A stretch of DNA of 64,000 bases from Allochromatium vinosum DSM 180 (lineage in GTDB: Bacteria > Pseudomonadota > Gammaproteobacteria > Chromatiales > Chromatiaceae): positions 2,585,501 to 2,649,500 of the forward strand of contig NC_013851.1 in the NCBI RefSeq assembly GCF_000025485.1, read 5' to 3'. The notes below the pieces were generated by a model. It saw nothing but the letters and a program-made list of their open reading frames with translations. It made no database searches and had not been told where the DNA came from. Position 1 is the first letter of the stretch; every line of letters starts with the position of its first letter. A program made the position numbers and the translations under genes. Positions 38,179-47,530 of the stretch are shown here, piece after piece.

Positions 38179-40473
38179 ATGACGACATCTTACAACGGCC
38201 TATTCAACCAGCCGCAGGGTAACGCTCCTGCTGTGGTCCGCATCGAGATCCCAATCATCCAGCGCGATTATGCGCAGGGGCGAGACAGTGAGGCGGTAGC
38301 ACGCATCCGCGCCCAATTTCTTGATGCCATACACAATGCTGTGACAAATAAGGGAAGCCCACTCAGCCTCGATTTCATCTACGGCGATGTGATCGACGGG
38401 ACGCTCCGCCCGCTCGACGGTCAGCAGCGGCTGACCACCCTCTTTTTGCTGCACTGGTATCTGGCGTGGCGCGCTGATCGCCTTGAGCAGGAACAGGGGT
38501 GGAAGCGCTTTGAATACGCGACGCGTCCCAGCGCGCGGCGGTTCTGCGAGTGCCTCGTCGAGTCAACGCCTCCGGCCGACGCACGTCTGCGCGCGTGGTT
38601 CGAAGATCAGCACTGGTTTTTGTATAGCTGGCAGCACGATCCGACGATCCAGTCGATGTTGCGCATGCTTGAGGCAATCCATGAACGCTTTGCTACGGCA
38701 GATTGTGTTGCCGCCTGGAACCGTCTCGTGCGCCCCCAAAATCCGGCGATCTCGTTCCAACTGCTGCCGATCGAGAATATGGGTTTGACCGAGGATCTCT
38801 ACATTAAGATGAACTCGCGCGGGAAACCGCTGACGCCGTTTGAGAATTTCAAGGCGCGGTTCGAGCAGATCTTAGAGGTTTCCTGCCCTGAGCGCGTCGA
38901 GGGGTTCGCACTGAAGGTCGATGGGGTGTGGGCTGACCTGCTATGGCGGTTCCGGCGAAGGACCGAAAACAGTGTCGACGAGGCCTTCCTTCACTACTTT
39001 CAGTTCATTAGCGACGTCTGCGAGTGGCGCGACGGTCGGATCCCTGCGGATGACATCGAATCCCTTGCCGAGCGTGTCTACGGTCCAGGCAACCCGAATG
39101 CACTGGCGCACCTGGACTTTCTGATCAAAAGCTTCGACACCTGGGTTGGCATTGACACGTCCGCCGTGTTCGCGCAGACCTTCTCGCACCCGCCTGCTCA
39201 GGGCGACAATGCGCCTCCGGACACCGTGGTTCTCTTCGGGATACCGCCGGACGGCTCGGTCGATCTCTTTGCGGAGTGCTGCCAGGGCCGGGTACACCGA
39301 AGCTGGCCGAAAACCCTGCTCCTCTACGCGGTCCTGCTACACCGGCCGCATCAACACACGCCGGAATTTCTGCGCCGGGTTCGCATACTTCGGAACCTGA
39401 TTGAAGCCTCGGGTAACGAACTCCGTGCTGACAGGATGCCCAATCTACTCAAGGACACTCGATACCTCATCGAGGCCGATGCTGAGCATCTGAATCTCTT
39501 GGACATCAAGAGCTTCAACCAGGCGCAGGTTGCCGATGAGCAGCTAAAAGTCCAGTTTCTGGAGCAAACGCCTGATCTTAAGGACGTGCTCTTCCGTCTT
39601 GAGGACCACACACTTCTACGCGGCGCTCTGGCCGCCTTCGAATTCGATGCAACGGTGTTTGAGAAGCTGGCGAACGCGTTCCACGCTGTATTCGCCACCC
39701 CGGCGGTGCTTCCGGTTCTGACCGGCGCGTTGCTTGCGGCTGGCGACTACTCGCGCCGCATCGATCTTAATCGGTTCTCGAAGTTCGGGTCGGGCGTTAT
39801 CTTGGCACAATGGCGAACGGAGATCCTAACGGGGTCGAGTCGGGCTGTCCTTACACCTATCCGCAGGTCACTCGGCCACCTTCTCGATGTTGTTGCCCAA
39901 GGAAACGGCGACGTCGTTTTAGCACTCAAGGACTTCACGCAGAATTGGTTGAACAACTTTGACGCCGCACAAGGCTTGGACTGGCGCTGGTACTTCGTGA
40001 AGTACCCGGAGATGCGCGCGGGTCGGTCTGGCGTCTATGCCCACGCGACAAGGGCAATGGACTACGAAATGTGCATGCTGGATAGGCAGACTATGGCTAG
40101 CTACTATCGCGATCCATACCTCTCCGCAATTCGGGTGCAGAGCACTGTTCCGGACGACGCTGTTACGGGAACAGTCTGGCAAGACAGAGTTAATGGTCCG
40201 TGGTTCGCAGGCTACGAGACCGAAGAGCGTTGGATGCGCCTTACGAACAGTGGTACGCGGATGCGGTGCGTAAACTCTGGGCTACAACTACGCGCTCCGC
40301 AAAACGAGGATGACGCGGCAAAATTCTGGGAGGTCTGTATAGACCATGAGGTAAATGCCGATGGGCTCTTGAGGATTCCCCAAGTGCAGGTGAACGGTCA
40401 TTCGCTCGATACTGTAGACCGGGTGCAACGTGGGGCCGACCTGCTTCGCGCTCTGGTACAAAAAGGTCTATAG
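38179..40473 (+). CDS. Large DUF262 protein without HNH domain, likely partner of the upstream DUF262 nuclease
   Basis: 764 residues. DUF262 core: IPIIQRDYAQGR at about 24-35, LDFIYGDVIDG, then DGQQR at 80-84, and the long-form motif DLYIKMNSRGKPLTPFENFKA around 205-225. Two further regions (about 330-560 helical, and about 600-764) are not recognised; the last includes DLLRALVQKG. There is no visible HNH or other nuclease motif, so it may be the sensing or ATP/GTP-using partner of the upstream protein. The two genes are 15 bp apart and therefore co-transcribed. Base composition is closer to the host than that of the 30-36 kb island. Confidence 0.82.
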   Translation: MTTSYNGLFNQPQGNAPAVVRIEIPIIQRDYAQGRDSEAVARIRAQFLDAIHNAVTNKGSPLSLDFIYGDVIDGTLRPLDGQQRLTTLFLLHWYLAWRADRLEQEQGWKRFEYATRPSARRFCECLVESTPPADARLRAWFEDQHWFLYSWQHDPTIQSMLRMLEAIHERFATADCVAAWNRLVRPQNPAISFQLLPIENMGLTEDLYIKMNSRGKPLTPFENFKARFEQILEVSCPERVEGFALKVDGVWADLLWRFRRRTENSVDEAFLHYFQFISDVCEWRDGRIPADDIESLAERVYGPGNPNALAHLDFLIKSFDTWVGIDTSAVFAQTFSHPPAQGDNAPPDTVVLFGIPPDGSVDLFAECCQGRVHRSWPKTLLLYAVLLHRPHQHTPEFLRRVRILRNLIEASGNELRADRMPNLLKDTRYLIEADAEHLNLLDIKSFNQAQVADEQLKVQFLEQTPDLKDVLFRLEDHTLLRGALAAFEFDATVFEKLANAFHAVFATPAVLPVLTGALLAAGDYSRRIDLNRFSKFGSGVILAQWRTEILTGSSRAVLTPIRRSLGHLLDVVAQGNGDVVLALKDFTQNWLNNFDAAQGLDWRWYFVKYPEMRAGRSGVYAHATRAMDYEMCMLDRQTMASYYRDPYLSAIRVQSTVPDDAVTGTVWQDRVNGPWFAGYETEERWMRLTNSGTRMRCVNSGLQLRAPQNEDDAAKFWEVCIDHEVNADGLLRIPQVQVNGHSLDTVDRVQRGADLLRALVQKGL

Positions 40474-40827
40474 CTGTTGCGTCTAGCGCAAGTTTCTGTT
40501 CCGTTGGTTGTCGGACCCGACGCCTGAATGGGTCAATTCTCGTGGCCATTGACAATGGTCTATCACCCCTCAATACCGTCGGGCAGACCAAGCCACTATT
40601 ATCCAGAATATTTGCCGTGCGCGGTACTAAACCCCGTCCGGGATGAAATGCATCATTTTGCTGTAGGTGCGGCTTCAGCCTCATCGGTCGAACATGCGGC
40701 TGAAGCCGCACCTACAAAAGACGTTTCTCGAACCGGACGTGGTTTAGTAGCTTGGCCTAACACTCAAGGAAAATGAGGGACACCACCCATCTTTGGCTCT
40801 ACCATAACTTTTCTTCTGAAAATCGCC
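40474..40827. other. Convergent intergenic region between the DUF262 pair and hupD
   Basis: 354 bp between convergent genes. Apart from the nested inverted repeat at 40625-40749 I see no gene; small frames on both strands have no supporting features. Confidence 0.55.
40625..40749. mobile_element. Nested inverted repeat, REPIN/MITE-like element
   Basis: Outer arms TACTAAACCCCGTCCGG (40625-40641) and CCGGACGTGGTTTAGTA (40733-40749) pair with one mismatch in 17. Inside them, TGTAGGTGCGGCTTCAGCC (40662-40680) and its exact complement at 40698-40716 pair perfectly over 19 bp, and each inner arm contains its own GGCT-TC-AGCC hairpin, the layout of two facing REP units. No coding capacity. It lies directly after the DUF262 pair, in the convergent gap before hupD. 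Confidence 0.75.
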
Positions 40828-41415
40828 TTACACGGCATCGCTGCACGGACGCCCGGATTCGTAGACCTCCAGCCCCAGAGATGGGTGCGGCAGATCACGA
40901 TAGTCCGCCGCTTCAGACGTCTCACAGTCCTCCCAGTCAATGCCGAACGACTCCAGATACGCGCGCGCCAGCCCGATCGCCGGCTCGATCTGCGCCTTGA
41001 CCTCGGGGCGCAGACTGCCGCCGAAGTCGTCCAGCTCGACCGGCTGCACGCCGATCAACAGCAGATGGCGCGGATAGTCGCCGAGCAGATCGGCCAGCGC
41101 CAGCACCTCCTGGAAGCCGGTCTGGTGCAGGCTCATCTTCTTGGCGCCCATGAACTTGGGCACCTCGTCGCCCTCGACCCGTTTGAGCGTGCCGGGCGTC
41201 AGCCCATAGTCGATGGCATCGAACACCACCAGCACCTCAGCCCAGCGGATGTCGTCGACCAGATAGATGCCCTGGGTGCCGCCGTCGAGCAGACGCACGT
41301 TGGGGCCGAAGCGAGAGCGGCGGGCGATCTCCTCGATCACCCGCACGCCGAAACCCTCGTCGGCCCAGAGCACGTTGCCGATGCCGAGAACCAGCACATT
41401 GGGGTCGGCGCTCAT
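40828..41415 (-). CDS. hupD: [NiFe]-hydrogenase maturation protease
   Basis: Cleaves the C-terminal tail of the hydrogenase large subunit once nickel is inserted. 195 residues, HyaD/HupD family. Nickel-sensing residues are in LGIGNVLWADEGFGVRVIEE (Glu near 20), VVFDAIDYG (Asp) and KKMSLHQTGFQEVLAL (His). It overlaps the cytochrome b gene by 4 bp (ATGA). Its substrate, the hupL tail after DPCLACSTH, is in the same operon. The C-terminal 40 residues, rich in acidic residues, are longer than in E. coli HyaD. Confidence 0.95.
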   Translation of the reverse strand: MSADPNVLVLGIGNVLWADEGFGVRVIEEIARRSRFGPNVRLLDGGTQGIYLVDDIRWAEVLVVFDAIDYGLTPGTLKRVEGDEVPKFMGAKKMSLHQTGFQEVLALADLLGDYPRHLLLIGVQPVELDDFGGSLRPEVKAQIEPAIGLARAYLESFGIDWEDCETSEAADYRDLPHPSLGLEVYESGRPCSDAV

Positions 41416-42110
41416 GGCCGATCATCCTTGAACATGCGCCACCCGCTGACCATGGTACTGATGAGACTCTGACGCGACATGATGTCCTCGCGGATGGCGG
41501 TATAGACGTGCAGCATCACGAACACGACGATGACCCACATCCCCCAGTGGTGCCACATGCGCACGTCCTGGCTCTGGCCGACGGCCGGTATGACCCAGCC
41601 GAAGAGATCGTCCTGCCAACTCCCCAGCCCGGTCTGCTCGGAATAGAGCGCAAACCCCGTGACCATCATCACCAGCCCGCCGACCGTGATGATGATGACC
41701 ATGAACAAATGCGCCAGCGGATTGTGCCCGACGTATTTGCGCGGCTCCGGCTCCTGGAAGGCATACCAGCGCAGCTCGTGCACCAGCTCGCTCCAGAATC
41801 CGCGCCGCCAGAAGGGCAAGGTGAACAACTGACGCGAGTAGCGATTGCCCACGACCGCCCAATAGAGCCGGAACAGGAAACCGACCAGGAACACATAGCC
41901 CGCCGCGAAATGCAGGAAGCGGATGTTTCCCATCAGATAGTGATCGCTGGCCTCGCCCGGCAGGCTCGGCAGCGGATTGGCGATCAGATAGCCGGTGACG
42001 GCCAGGACCGTGATCGCGAGCGCATTGACCCAGTGCCAGATCCGCACCGGGGTTTGGTAGACATAGACGGCCGTGCGCTTGACCGTTGGGACGCCGGTGT
42101 ACATAGACAT
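41412..42110 (-). CDS. hupC: Ni/Fe-hydrogenase b-type cytochrome subunit
   Basis: Membrane cytochrome b that takes electrons from the hydrogenase dimer to quinone and anchors it. 232 residues from the ATG at 42110, which has GGAGG 7 bp upstream; an in-frame TTG at 42125 is less likely. Four main transmembrane helices with the haem histidines in VRIWHWVNALAITVL, IRFLHFAAGYVFLVGF and MWHHWGMWVIVVFVMLHVYTAI. The sequence VYVYQTPVRIWHW is the HyaC/HupC opening. Lies 15 bp after hupL and overlaps hupD. Confidence 0.96.
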   Translation of the reverse strand: MSMYTGVPTVKRTAVYVYQTPVRIWHWVNALAITVLAVTGYLIANPLPSLPGEASDHYLMGNIRFLHFAAGYVFLVGFLFRLYWAVVGNRYSRQLFTLPFWRRGFWSELVHELRWYAFQEPEPRKYVGHNPLAHLFMVIIITVGGLVMMVTGFALYSEQTGLGSWQDDLFGWVIPAVGQSQDVRMWHHWGMWVIVVFVMLHVYTAIREDIMSRQSLISTMVSGWRMFKDDRP

Positions 42111-42125
42111 AGCCTGTTCCTCCAA

Positions 42126-43916
42126 TCAGCGGACCTTGACCCGCGTCAGCTCCTCGCCGTCCGGGCTCATGATGTGCGTCGAGCAGGCCAGACAGGGATC
42201 GAAGCTGTGCAGCGTGCGCAGGATCTCCAGCGGCTGATCGGGAACCGCCACTGGCGTGTTCAGGAGCGCGGCCTCGAAAGCGCCGATGTTGCCCGCCGGA
42301 TCGCGCGGCGAGCCGTTCCAGGTCGTCGGCACCACGGCCTGATAGTTGGCGATCTTGCCCTTCTCGATCACCACCCAGTGCCCGAGCGCACCGCGTGGAG
42401 CCTCGGTGGTGCCGACACCCTTGGTCAGTTTCGGCCAGGTTCGCGGCTCCCATTTGTCGGGATTGGCGGTCGCGCTGTCGCCGGCCTTGAGATTGGCCAC
42501 CAGTTTGTCCTGGAAATGGCGCAGCTTGTGCGCCGCCCAGGACGCCTCCAGCCCGCGCGCTGCCGTGCGCCCGAGCGTCGAGAACAGCGCCGAGACCGGA
42601 AGCTGCAAGTCGGTCAGCACCTTCTCGACCGGCTCCTTGAACTCCGGGATGCCCTTGGCATAGCCGATGATGTAGCGTGCCAGCGGCCCGACCTCCATCG
42701 CGTGACCGCGCCAGCGCGGAGCCTTGATCCAACTGTATTTGGCGTTCTCGTCGATGGCCTCGATCCGGGTCTGGCTGCCCTTGGTGTTCGGACCCAGGAC
42801 GAAGTTCGGCTCGGTCACGCCGTCCCAGGGGTGCAGTCCCTTGGACTCGTCTTTGTACTTGAACCAGGAATGGGCGACGAACTCCTGGATCTGCTCGGGA
42901 TCGCGCAGATCGACCTCGTGGACCTCTTCGAGCTTGCCGTTGATGATCGCGCCGCGCGGCAGGCATTGGTTGTCGGACGAATCGTCGTTGGCGCGCTCGG
43001 GGATGTCGCCATAGGACAGCACCGCCTGACTGCTCAAGCCCCCGCCGTGGGTCCAGTCCTTGTAGTAAGAAGCGATGGCCATGAGGTCCGGCAGATAGAC
43101 CTTGTCGATGAACTCGATGGTGCGGTCGATGATCGAGGAGACCAGATTCAGCCGCTCCATGTTGACCGCGCCCACCGCGCCCGCGTCATGGATGTTGATG
43201 GCGCAGGGCACGCCGCCGACCAGCCAGTTCGGATGCGGGTTCTTGCCGCCGTAGATGGTGTGGATCTTGACGATCTCTTTCTGGAAGTCGAGCGCCTCCA
43301 GATAGTGGGTGACGGCCAGCAGATTGGCCTCGGGCGGCAGCCGGTAGGCCGGATTGCCCCAGTAGCCGTTGGTGAAGGGACCGAGCTGACCGGACTCGAC
43401 AAAGCGCTTGATCCGGGTCTGCACGTCGCGGAAATAGCCGGGCGAGGACAGTGGCCAGTCCGAGATCGACTGCGCCAGCGCCGAGGTCGCCTTGGGATCG
43501 GCCTTGAGCGCCGAAACCACGTCCACCCAGTCGAGCGCATGCAGATGGTAAAAGTGCACCAGATGGTCGTGCGCGTAGAGCGTCAACTGCATGATGTTGC
43601 GGATGGAGTTGGCGTTCTCCGGGATCTGGATGTCGAGCGCATCCTCGATGGCGCGCACCGAGGTCAGGGCGTGGGTGCCGGTGCAAACACCGCAGATACG
43701 CTGGGTGAAGGCCCAGGCGTCGCGCGGATCGCGACCGCGCAGGATCACCTCCAGACCGCGCCACATGGTGCCGGTCGAGACGGCATTGCGGATGACGTTC
43801 TGCTCGTCGAGATTGACCTCGCAGCGCATGTGACCCTCGATGCGGGTCACGGGGTCGACGACGACGCGCCGTCCGGCTGTGTCGAGTTGGAAGCCGTTGG
43901 GGGTCTGAACGCTCAT
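42126..43916 (-). CDS. hupL: [NiFe]-hydrogenase large subunit
   Basis: Catalytic subunit carrying the NiFe(CN)2CO centre. 596 residues. Nickel ligands are in the N-terminal [12 protein letters not shown] and the C-terminal DPCLACSTH, each contributing two cysteines. The 15 residues after His (starting IMSPDGEEL) are the maturation tail cut by Hup[16 protein letters not shown] and the helix [26 protein letters not shown] are typical of group 1 membrane-bound uptake hydrogenases. The start ATG at 43916 overlaps the hupS stop (ATGA). Confidence 0.98.
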   Translation of the reverse strand: MSVQTPNGFQLDTAGRRVVVDPVTRIEGHMRCEVNLDEQNVIRNAVSTGTMWRGLEVILRGRDPRDAWAFTQRICGVCTGTHALTSVRAIEDALDIQIPENANSIRNIMQLTLYAHDHLVHFYHLHALDWVDVVSALKADPKATSALAQSISDWPLSSPGYFRDVQTRIKRFVESGQLGPFTNGYWGNPAYRLPPEANLLAVTHYLEALDFQKEIVKIHTIYGGKNPHPNWLVGGVPCAINIHDAGAVGAVNMERLNLVSSIIDRTIEFIDKVYLPDLMAIASYYKDWTHGGGLSSQAVLSYGDIPERANDDSSDNQCLPRGAIINGKLEEVHEVDLRDPEQIQEFVAHSWFKYKDESKGLHPWDGVTEPNFVLGPNTKGSQTRIEAIDENAKYSWIKAPRWRGHAMEVGPLARYIIGYAKGIPEFKEPVEKVLTDLQLPVSALFSTLGRTAARGLEASWAAHKLRHFQDKLVANLKAGDSATANPDKWEPRTWPKLTKGVGTTEAPRGALGHWVVIEKGKIANYQAVVPTTWNGSPRDPAGNIGAFEAALLNTPVAVPDQPLEILRTLHSFDPCLACSTHIMSPDGEELTRVKVR

Positions 43917-45010
43917 GCCTGTTCATCCTCGGTGTGCTGAGCGCCCGCGCGCTGTTTGATGCGATGGACGGCGCTCGCCGCCGCATGCGCGGTGATGGCC
44001 GCGCCGACCGTGCCGGCGGCCGCGATTCCGACCGCATCGGCATTGGCCTCGATGCCGAAGACGCGGGTGTCGGTGACATGGTCGTAGAAGCTGCCCTTGT
44101 CCCAGAAGTCCTCCTCCGAGCAGCCGATGCAGCCATGACCCGACTGGATCGGGAAGGAGACCCCGTCGTTCCAGCGCACGGTCGAACAGGCGTTGTAGGT
44201 GGTCGGTCCCTTGCAGCCCATCTTGTAGAGACAGTAGCCCTTGCGCGCGCCCTCGTCGTCCCAGGACTCGACGAACTGACCGGCGTCGAAGTGCGGACGG
44301 CGGTAGCATTTGTCGTGGATGCGCTGGCCGTAGAACATCTTCGGCCGCCCCTGGCGATCGAGTTCCGGCAGACGCTCGAAGGTCAGCATGTAGGCGATGA
44401 CGCCGGTCATGACCTCGGCGATCGGCGGACAGCCGGGCACCTTGATGATGGGCTTGTCGTGGATGACCTTGTCGATCGAGACGGCCTGAGTCGGATTCGG
44501 ATGCGCGGCCTGCACGCAGCCCCAGGAGGCGCAGGTACCCCAGGCGATGACGGCCTGACAGTCGCTCGCGACCTCGCGCAACTGATCGAGGAAGGGACGC
44601 CCGCCGATGATGCAGCTCATGCCGTCCTGACCCAGCGGCGGATTGCCCTCGACAGCCAGGATGTAGCGGCCTTTGTACTGATGGCGGATCTCATCGAGGA
44701 TCGCCTCGGCCTGATGCCCGGCGGCGGCCATGAGCGTGTCGTTGTAGTCGAGCGAGATCATCGACAGCACGACGTCCGAGGCCAGCGGATGGGCCGAGCG
44801 GATGAAGGACTCCGAGCAGCAGGTGCATTCCAGACCGTGCAGCCAGAGCACCGGGATGCGCGGCTTGGTCTCCATGGCCTCGGCGATGCGGCCCGCGAAG
44901 CCGGGCGCCAGACCCAGGGTCGCGGCGGTGATGGTGCAGAACTGGAGGAACCCGCGCCGGCTGATCCCCTGCCGGCGCATCGCCTCATAGAAGGTGTCGG
45001 TGGTAGCCAT
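43913..45010 (-). CDS. hupS: [NiFe]-hydrogenase small subunit
   Basis: Electron-transfer subunit with three iron-sulfur clusters, 365 residues. A Tat signal ([21 protein letters not shown]) exports the folded dimer to the periplasm. Proximal-cluster cysteines are in [19 protein letters not shown] and VPGCPP; the medial and distal cluster ligands lie in [32 protein letters not shown] and GHGCIGCSE. The C terminus has a hydrophobic anchor ([16 protein letters not shown]). The start has GAGG 7 bp upstream. No hyp maturation genes adjoin the operon in this window. Confidence 0.97.
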   Translation of the reverse strand: MATTDTFYEAMRRQGISRRGFLQFCTITAATLGLAPGFAGRIAEAMETKPRIPVLWLHGLECTCCSESFIRSAHPLASDVVLSMISLDYNDTLMAAAGHQAEAILDEIRHQYKGRYILAVEGNPPLGQDGMSCIIGGRPFLDQLREVASDCQAVIAWGTCASWGCVQAAHPNPTQAVSIDKVIHDKPIIKVPGCPPIAEVMTGVIAYMLTFERLPELDRQGRPKMFYGQRIHDKCYRRPHFDAGQFVESWDDEGARKGYCLYKMGCKGPTTYNACSTVRWNDGVSFPIQSGHGCIGCSEEDFWDKGSFYDHVTDTRVFGIEANADAVGIAAAGTVGAAITAHAAASAVHRIKQRAGAQHTEDEQA

Positions 45011-45302
45011 CTTGGTGCCTCTATTTTTTTCGTTGTCATTGGCGCCACGCGCGTCACGCCGGGTCGTGGCGGCCTGATCTCCTCCAAAGAGTATGGAAAT
45101 TAGAGCACCCCTGGATTGAATTCATCAAGGTGGTGAAAAAAATAAAAATCGTGTTATCAATGACAATTGTCAATTGCTATAAACCCAGGACATCCGGATC
45201 GGATGCGTTGGGCGGCAACTACCGGGGCGGCGATGCCTGGTTTAGACTGCGATCCAGGCAACCATCCGCCCCTCCAAGTCCCCCTCTTTCAGGAAACCCG
45301 TC
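45011..45302. promoter_or_regulatory. Divergent promoter region of hupS and the AEC carrier
   Basis: 292 bp with a perfect 12-bp palindrome TGACAATTGTCA at 45161-45172, next to TTATCAA and CAATTG, in an AT-rich stretch. On the minus strand it provides a TTGACA -35-like element. The half-sites resemble FNR/Crp-type sites only loosely. I found no sigma-54 -24/-12 pattern. Confidence 0.4.
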
Positions 45303-46250
45303 TTGCTCGCTATCCTTGCCGTCACGGCTCCCATCTTTCTGTTGATCGCACTCGGTTTCGCCGCCGTGCGCCGGGCCTGGATGCCGCGCGAGGGCGCGGT
45401 GGCCATGAGCCGCTATGCCCTGCTGTTCGCCCTGCCCGCGCTGCTGTTCGACACGCTCTCCAAACGCTCGCTCGACAGCATCCTGGTGCCGGACTTCCTG
45501 CTGGTCTATGTCAGCGCCTCGCTGATCACCTATGGGATCGGTGTACTGGTCGCCTCCATCGCGCGGCGGACCTCGCCGCTCGACAACGCCTTCTTCGGCA
45601 TGGGGCTGTCGATGTCCAACAGCAGCTATATCGGCTATCCGCTAGTGGCGCAGTTGCTGGGCGACTCGGCTCTGATCGCGGTGGTCATGGCCATTCTGAC
45701 CGAGGTGCTGATCATCCTGCCGCTGACCCTGATCCTGACCGAGTTCCATCGCGAGCGCGGACGCGGCAGCATGCTGCGGACGCTGGGGCGGGTGCTGCGC
45801 ACGGTCGGTACCAATCCGATCCTGCTGGCGATCGCGGCCGGACTGGCGTTCTCGGCGCTCGGCTGGCACCTGCCGGTGGCGATCGGGCGCACCATCGAGC
45901 TGCTGGCCGGCTCGGCGGCGGTGGTGGCGCTGTTTGCCATCGGCGGCAGTCTGGCCGGACAGCGGGTGCGGGGCGCGCTCGGCCCGGCGACGGCGATCGC
46001 CACCGGCAAGCTGGTGGTCCATCCGCTCGTGGCCTTCGGGATGCTGATGCTGGTGCCGACGCTCGATCCGACGCTCGGTCAGGCCGCCCTGATTCTGGCG
46101 GGACTGCCGATGGTGACGATCTTCCCGCTGATCGCCCAGCGCTATGACCAGGGCGAGATTCCGGCCACGGCGCTGGTGATCACGACGCTGCTGGCCTTCG
46201 TGACGCTCAATCTCGGGTTGTGGCTGTGGGGGATCGGCGTGCCGGGTTAG
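45303..46250 (+). CDS. Auxin efflux carrier (AEC) family transporter
   Basis: 315-residue membrane protein from a TTG at 45303 with AGGAAA upstream. About ten hydrophobic segments with a central loop, the AEC layout (two five-helix halves): [16 protein letters not shown] at the start, [22 protein letters not shown] with the conserved Asn/Pro in the crossover, and a second half with [13 protein letters not shown] and [14 protein letters not shown]. Bacterial members export small carboxylates such as malate or malonate; the substrate here is unknown. The stop overlaps the 3' end of the convergent transaldolase gene by 4 bp. Confidence 0.92.
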   Translation: MLAILAVTAPIFLLIALGFAAVRRAWMPREGAVAMSRYALLFALPALLFDTLSKRSLDSILVPDFLLVYVSASLITYGIGVLVASIARRTSPLDNAFFGMGLSMSNSSYIGYPLVAQLLGDSALIAVVMAILTEVLIILPLTLILTEFHRERGRGSMLRTLGRVLRTVGTNPILLAIAAGLAFSALGWHLPVAIGRTIELLAGSAAVVALFAIGGSLAGQRVRGALGPATAIATGKLVVHPLVAFGMLMLVPTLDPTLGQAALILAGLPMVTIFPLIAQRYDQGEIPATALVITTLLAFVTLNLGLWLWGIGVPG

Positions 46251-47218
46251 GCGCTCTGGTTGATCTCGCGCGCGAAGCGTTCGAGCTTGAGCGTGTCGGC
46301 AGTGAAGAGCCGGATGCCCTCGGCGAGCTTCTCGGTGGCCATGGCGTCCTCGTTCAGCTCCCAGCGGAAACCGATCTCGTCATAGCCGACCCTGGGGATG
46401 TCGAGCGCCCGCGCCCGGTCCGGATCGAGCCGGCGCGACACCTCGCCCTCGGTCGAGGCCAGCTCGCCGAGCAGCGCCGGGGAGATGGTCAGATAGTCGC
46501 AGCCAGCCAGCTCCAGGATCTCGTCGAGATTGCGGAAGCTCGCACCCATGACCACGGTCGGATAGTCGTGACGCTTGTAGTAGTTGTAGATGCGCGTGAC
46601 CGAGCGCACACCGGGATCTTCGTCGGCCGGATAGCCGGCGACGTTCTCGGCCTTCTTGTACCAGTCGAGGATGCGCCCGACGAAGGGCGAGATGAGCGTG
46701 ACACCGGCCTCGGCACAGGCCACGGCCTGGGCGAAACCGAACAGCAGGGTCAGATTGCAATGAATCCCCTGACGCTCCAGCCGTTCGGCGGCGCGAATCC
46801 CCTCCCAGGTCGAGGCGATCTTGAACAGCACCCGCTCCCGGGCGTCGATCCCGGCCTGCTCGTAGAGCTCGACCAGCGCCTCGGCGCGACGCACCGTGCC
46901 TTCGGTGTCGAACGAGAGCCGTGCGTCGATCTCGGTCGAGACCCGGCCGGGGACGACGTTCAGGATCTCGGTGCCGAAGTTGACCGCCAGCTTGTCCATG
47001 GTCAGACGCGCCTGAGCCTGACTGTCGCCGCCGCCGTGCCGGGTGCCATGGAGCACCGCGTCCTCGACCAGCTCGCGATAGGCCGGCATCTGCGCCGCCT
47101 TGTAGAGCAGCGAGGGATTGGTGGTGGCGTCCTGAGGCCGGTAGTCGATGATGGCCTGAAAGTCGCCGGTGTCGGCGACCACGGTGGTCATGCTCTTGAG
47201 TGCTTCGAGTCGGTTCAT
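46247..47218 (-). CDS. tal: Transaldolase
   Basis: Transfers dihydroxyacetone between sugar phosphates in the pentose-phosphate network. 323 residues, class 1 (E. coli TalB-like). N-terminal [31 protein letters not shown], the second family block [13 protein letters not shown], and the Schiff-base Lys in [15 protein letters not shown]. In a Calvin-cycle autotroph it could also serve in hexose breakdown. Single gene, convergent with the AEC carrier. Confidence 0.97.
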   Translation of the reverse strand: MNRLEALKSMTTVVADTGDFQAIIDYRPQDATTNPSLLYKAAQMPAYRELVEDAVLHGTRHGGGDSQAQARLTMDKLAVNFGTEILNVVPGRVSTEIDARLSFDTEGTVRRAEALVELYEQAGIDARERVLFKIASTWEGIRAAERLERQGIHCNLTLLFGFAQAVACAEAGVTLISPFVGRILDWYKKAENVAGYPADEDPGVRSVTRIYNYYKRHDYPTVVMGASFRNLDEILELAGCDYLTISPALLGELASTEGEVSRRLDPDRARALDIPRVGYDEIGFRWELNEDAMATEKLAEGIRLFTADTLKLERFAREINQSA

Positions 47219-47530
47219 GGTGGAAAGCGCCTCCAGCGCGAAAAACGAAGGGGATGGAGTGATTCAGAGTAACCCAGGCGTAGCGGGTTGCGTCGAAACG
47301 CGACGCAAGATCGCTCCATGAAGATTATGGCTTGCGCCCATGTCGAACGTTTGACGGATGTCTGTGTCCGACACGCCGGCGGGACTGGAGCGAACCGGCA
47401 ATCTCGCCTATGCTCGACGCCCTTGAACGAACCGCTCCCCGAGTGGTCCACAAGCGCCACGGACCGCCGCTCTTCGCGGCGGTTTCTCGTTTCGATCGAT
47501 CAATCAACCTCAACCCTGGAGTCTACCTGT
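47219..47530. other. Leader of the TerC/Alx gene with a terminator-like hairpin
   Basis: 312 bp between divergent genes. At 47464-47482 a GC stem CCGCCGC/GCGGCGG with loop TCTTC is followed by TTTCTCGTTT, which could act as an attenuator in front of the TerC gene. Alx genes of E. coli carry a yybP-ykoY riboswitch; I could not find its conserved core here. Confidence 0.4.

Noticed and set aside
41422-42966. 514-codon minus-strand frame across hupL and hupC
   Set aside because: Arg/Gly-rich shadow of two real hydrogenase genes.
45011-45120. Sigma-54 promoter for the hydrogenase operon
   Set aside because: No TGGC-N7-TTGC type spacing on the minus strand; only loose GG/GC matches.
47380-47530. 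yybP-ykoY manganese riboswitch before the TerC/Alx gene
   Set aside because: Only a GC hairpin was found; the conserved loop core could not be identified by eye.
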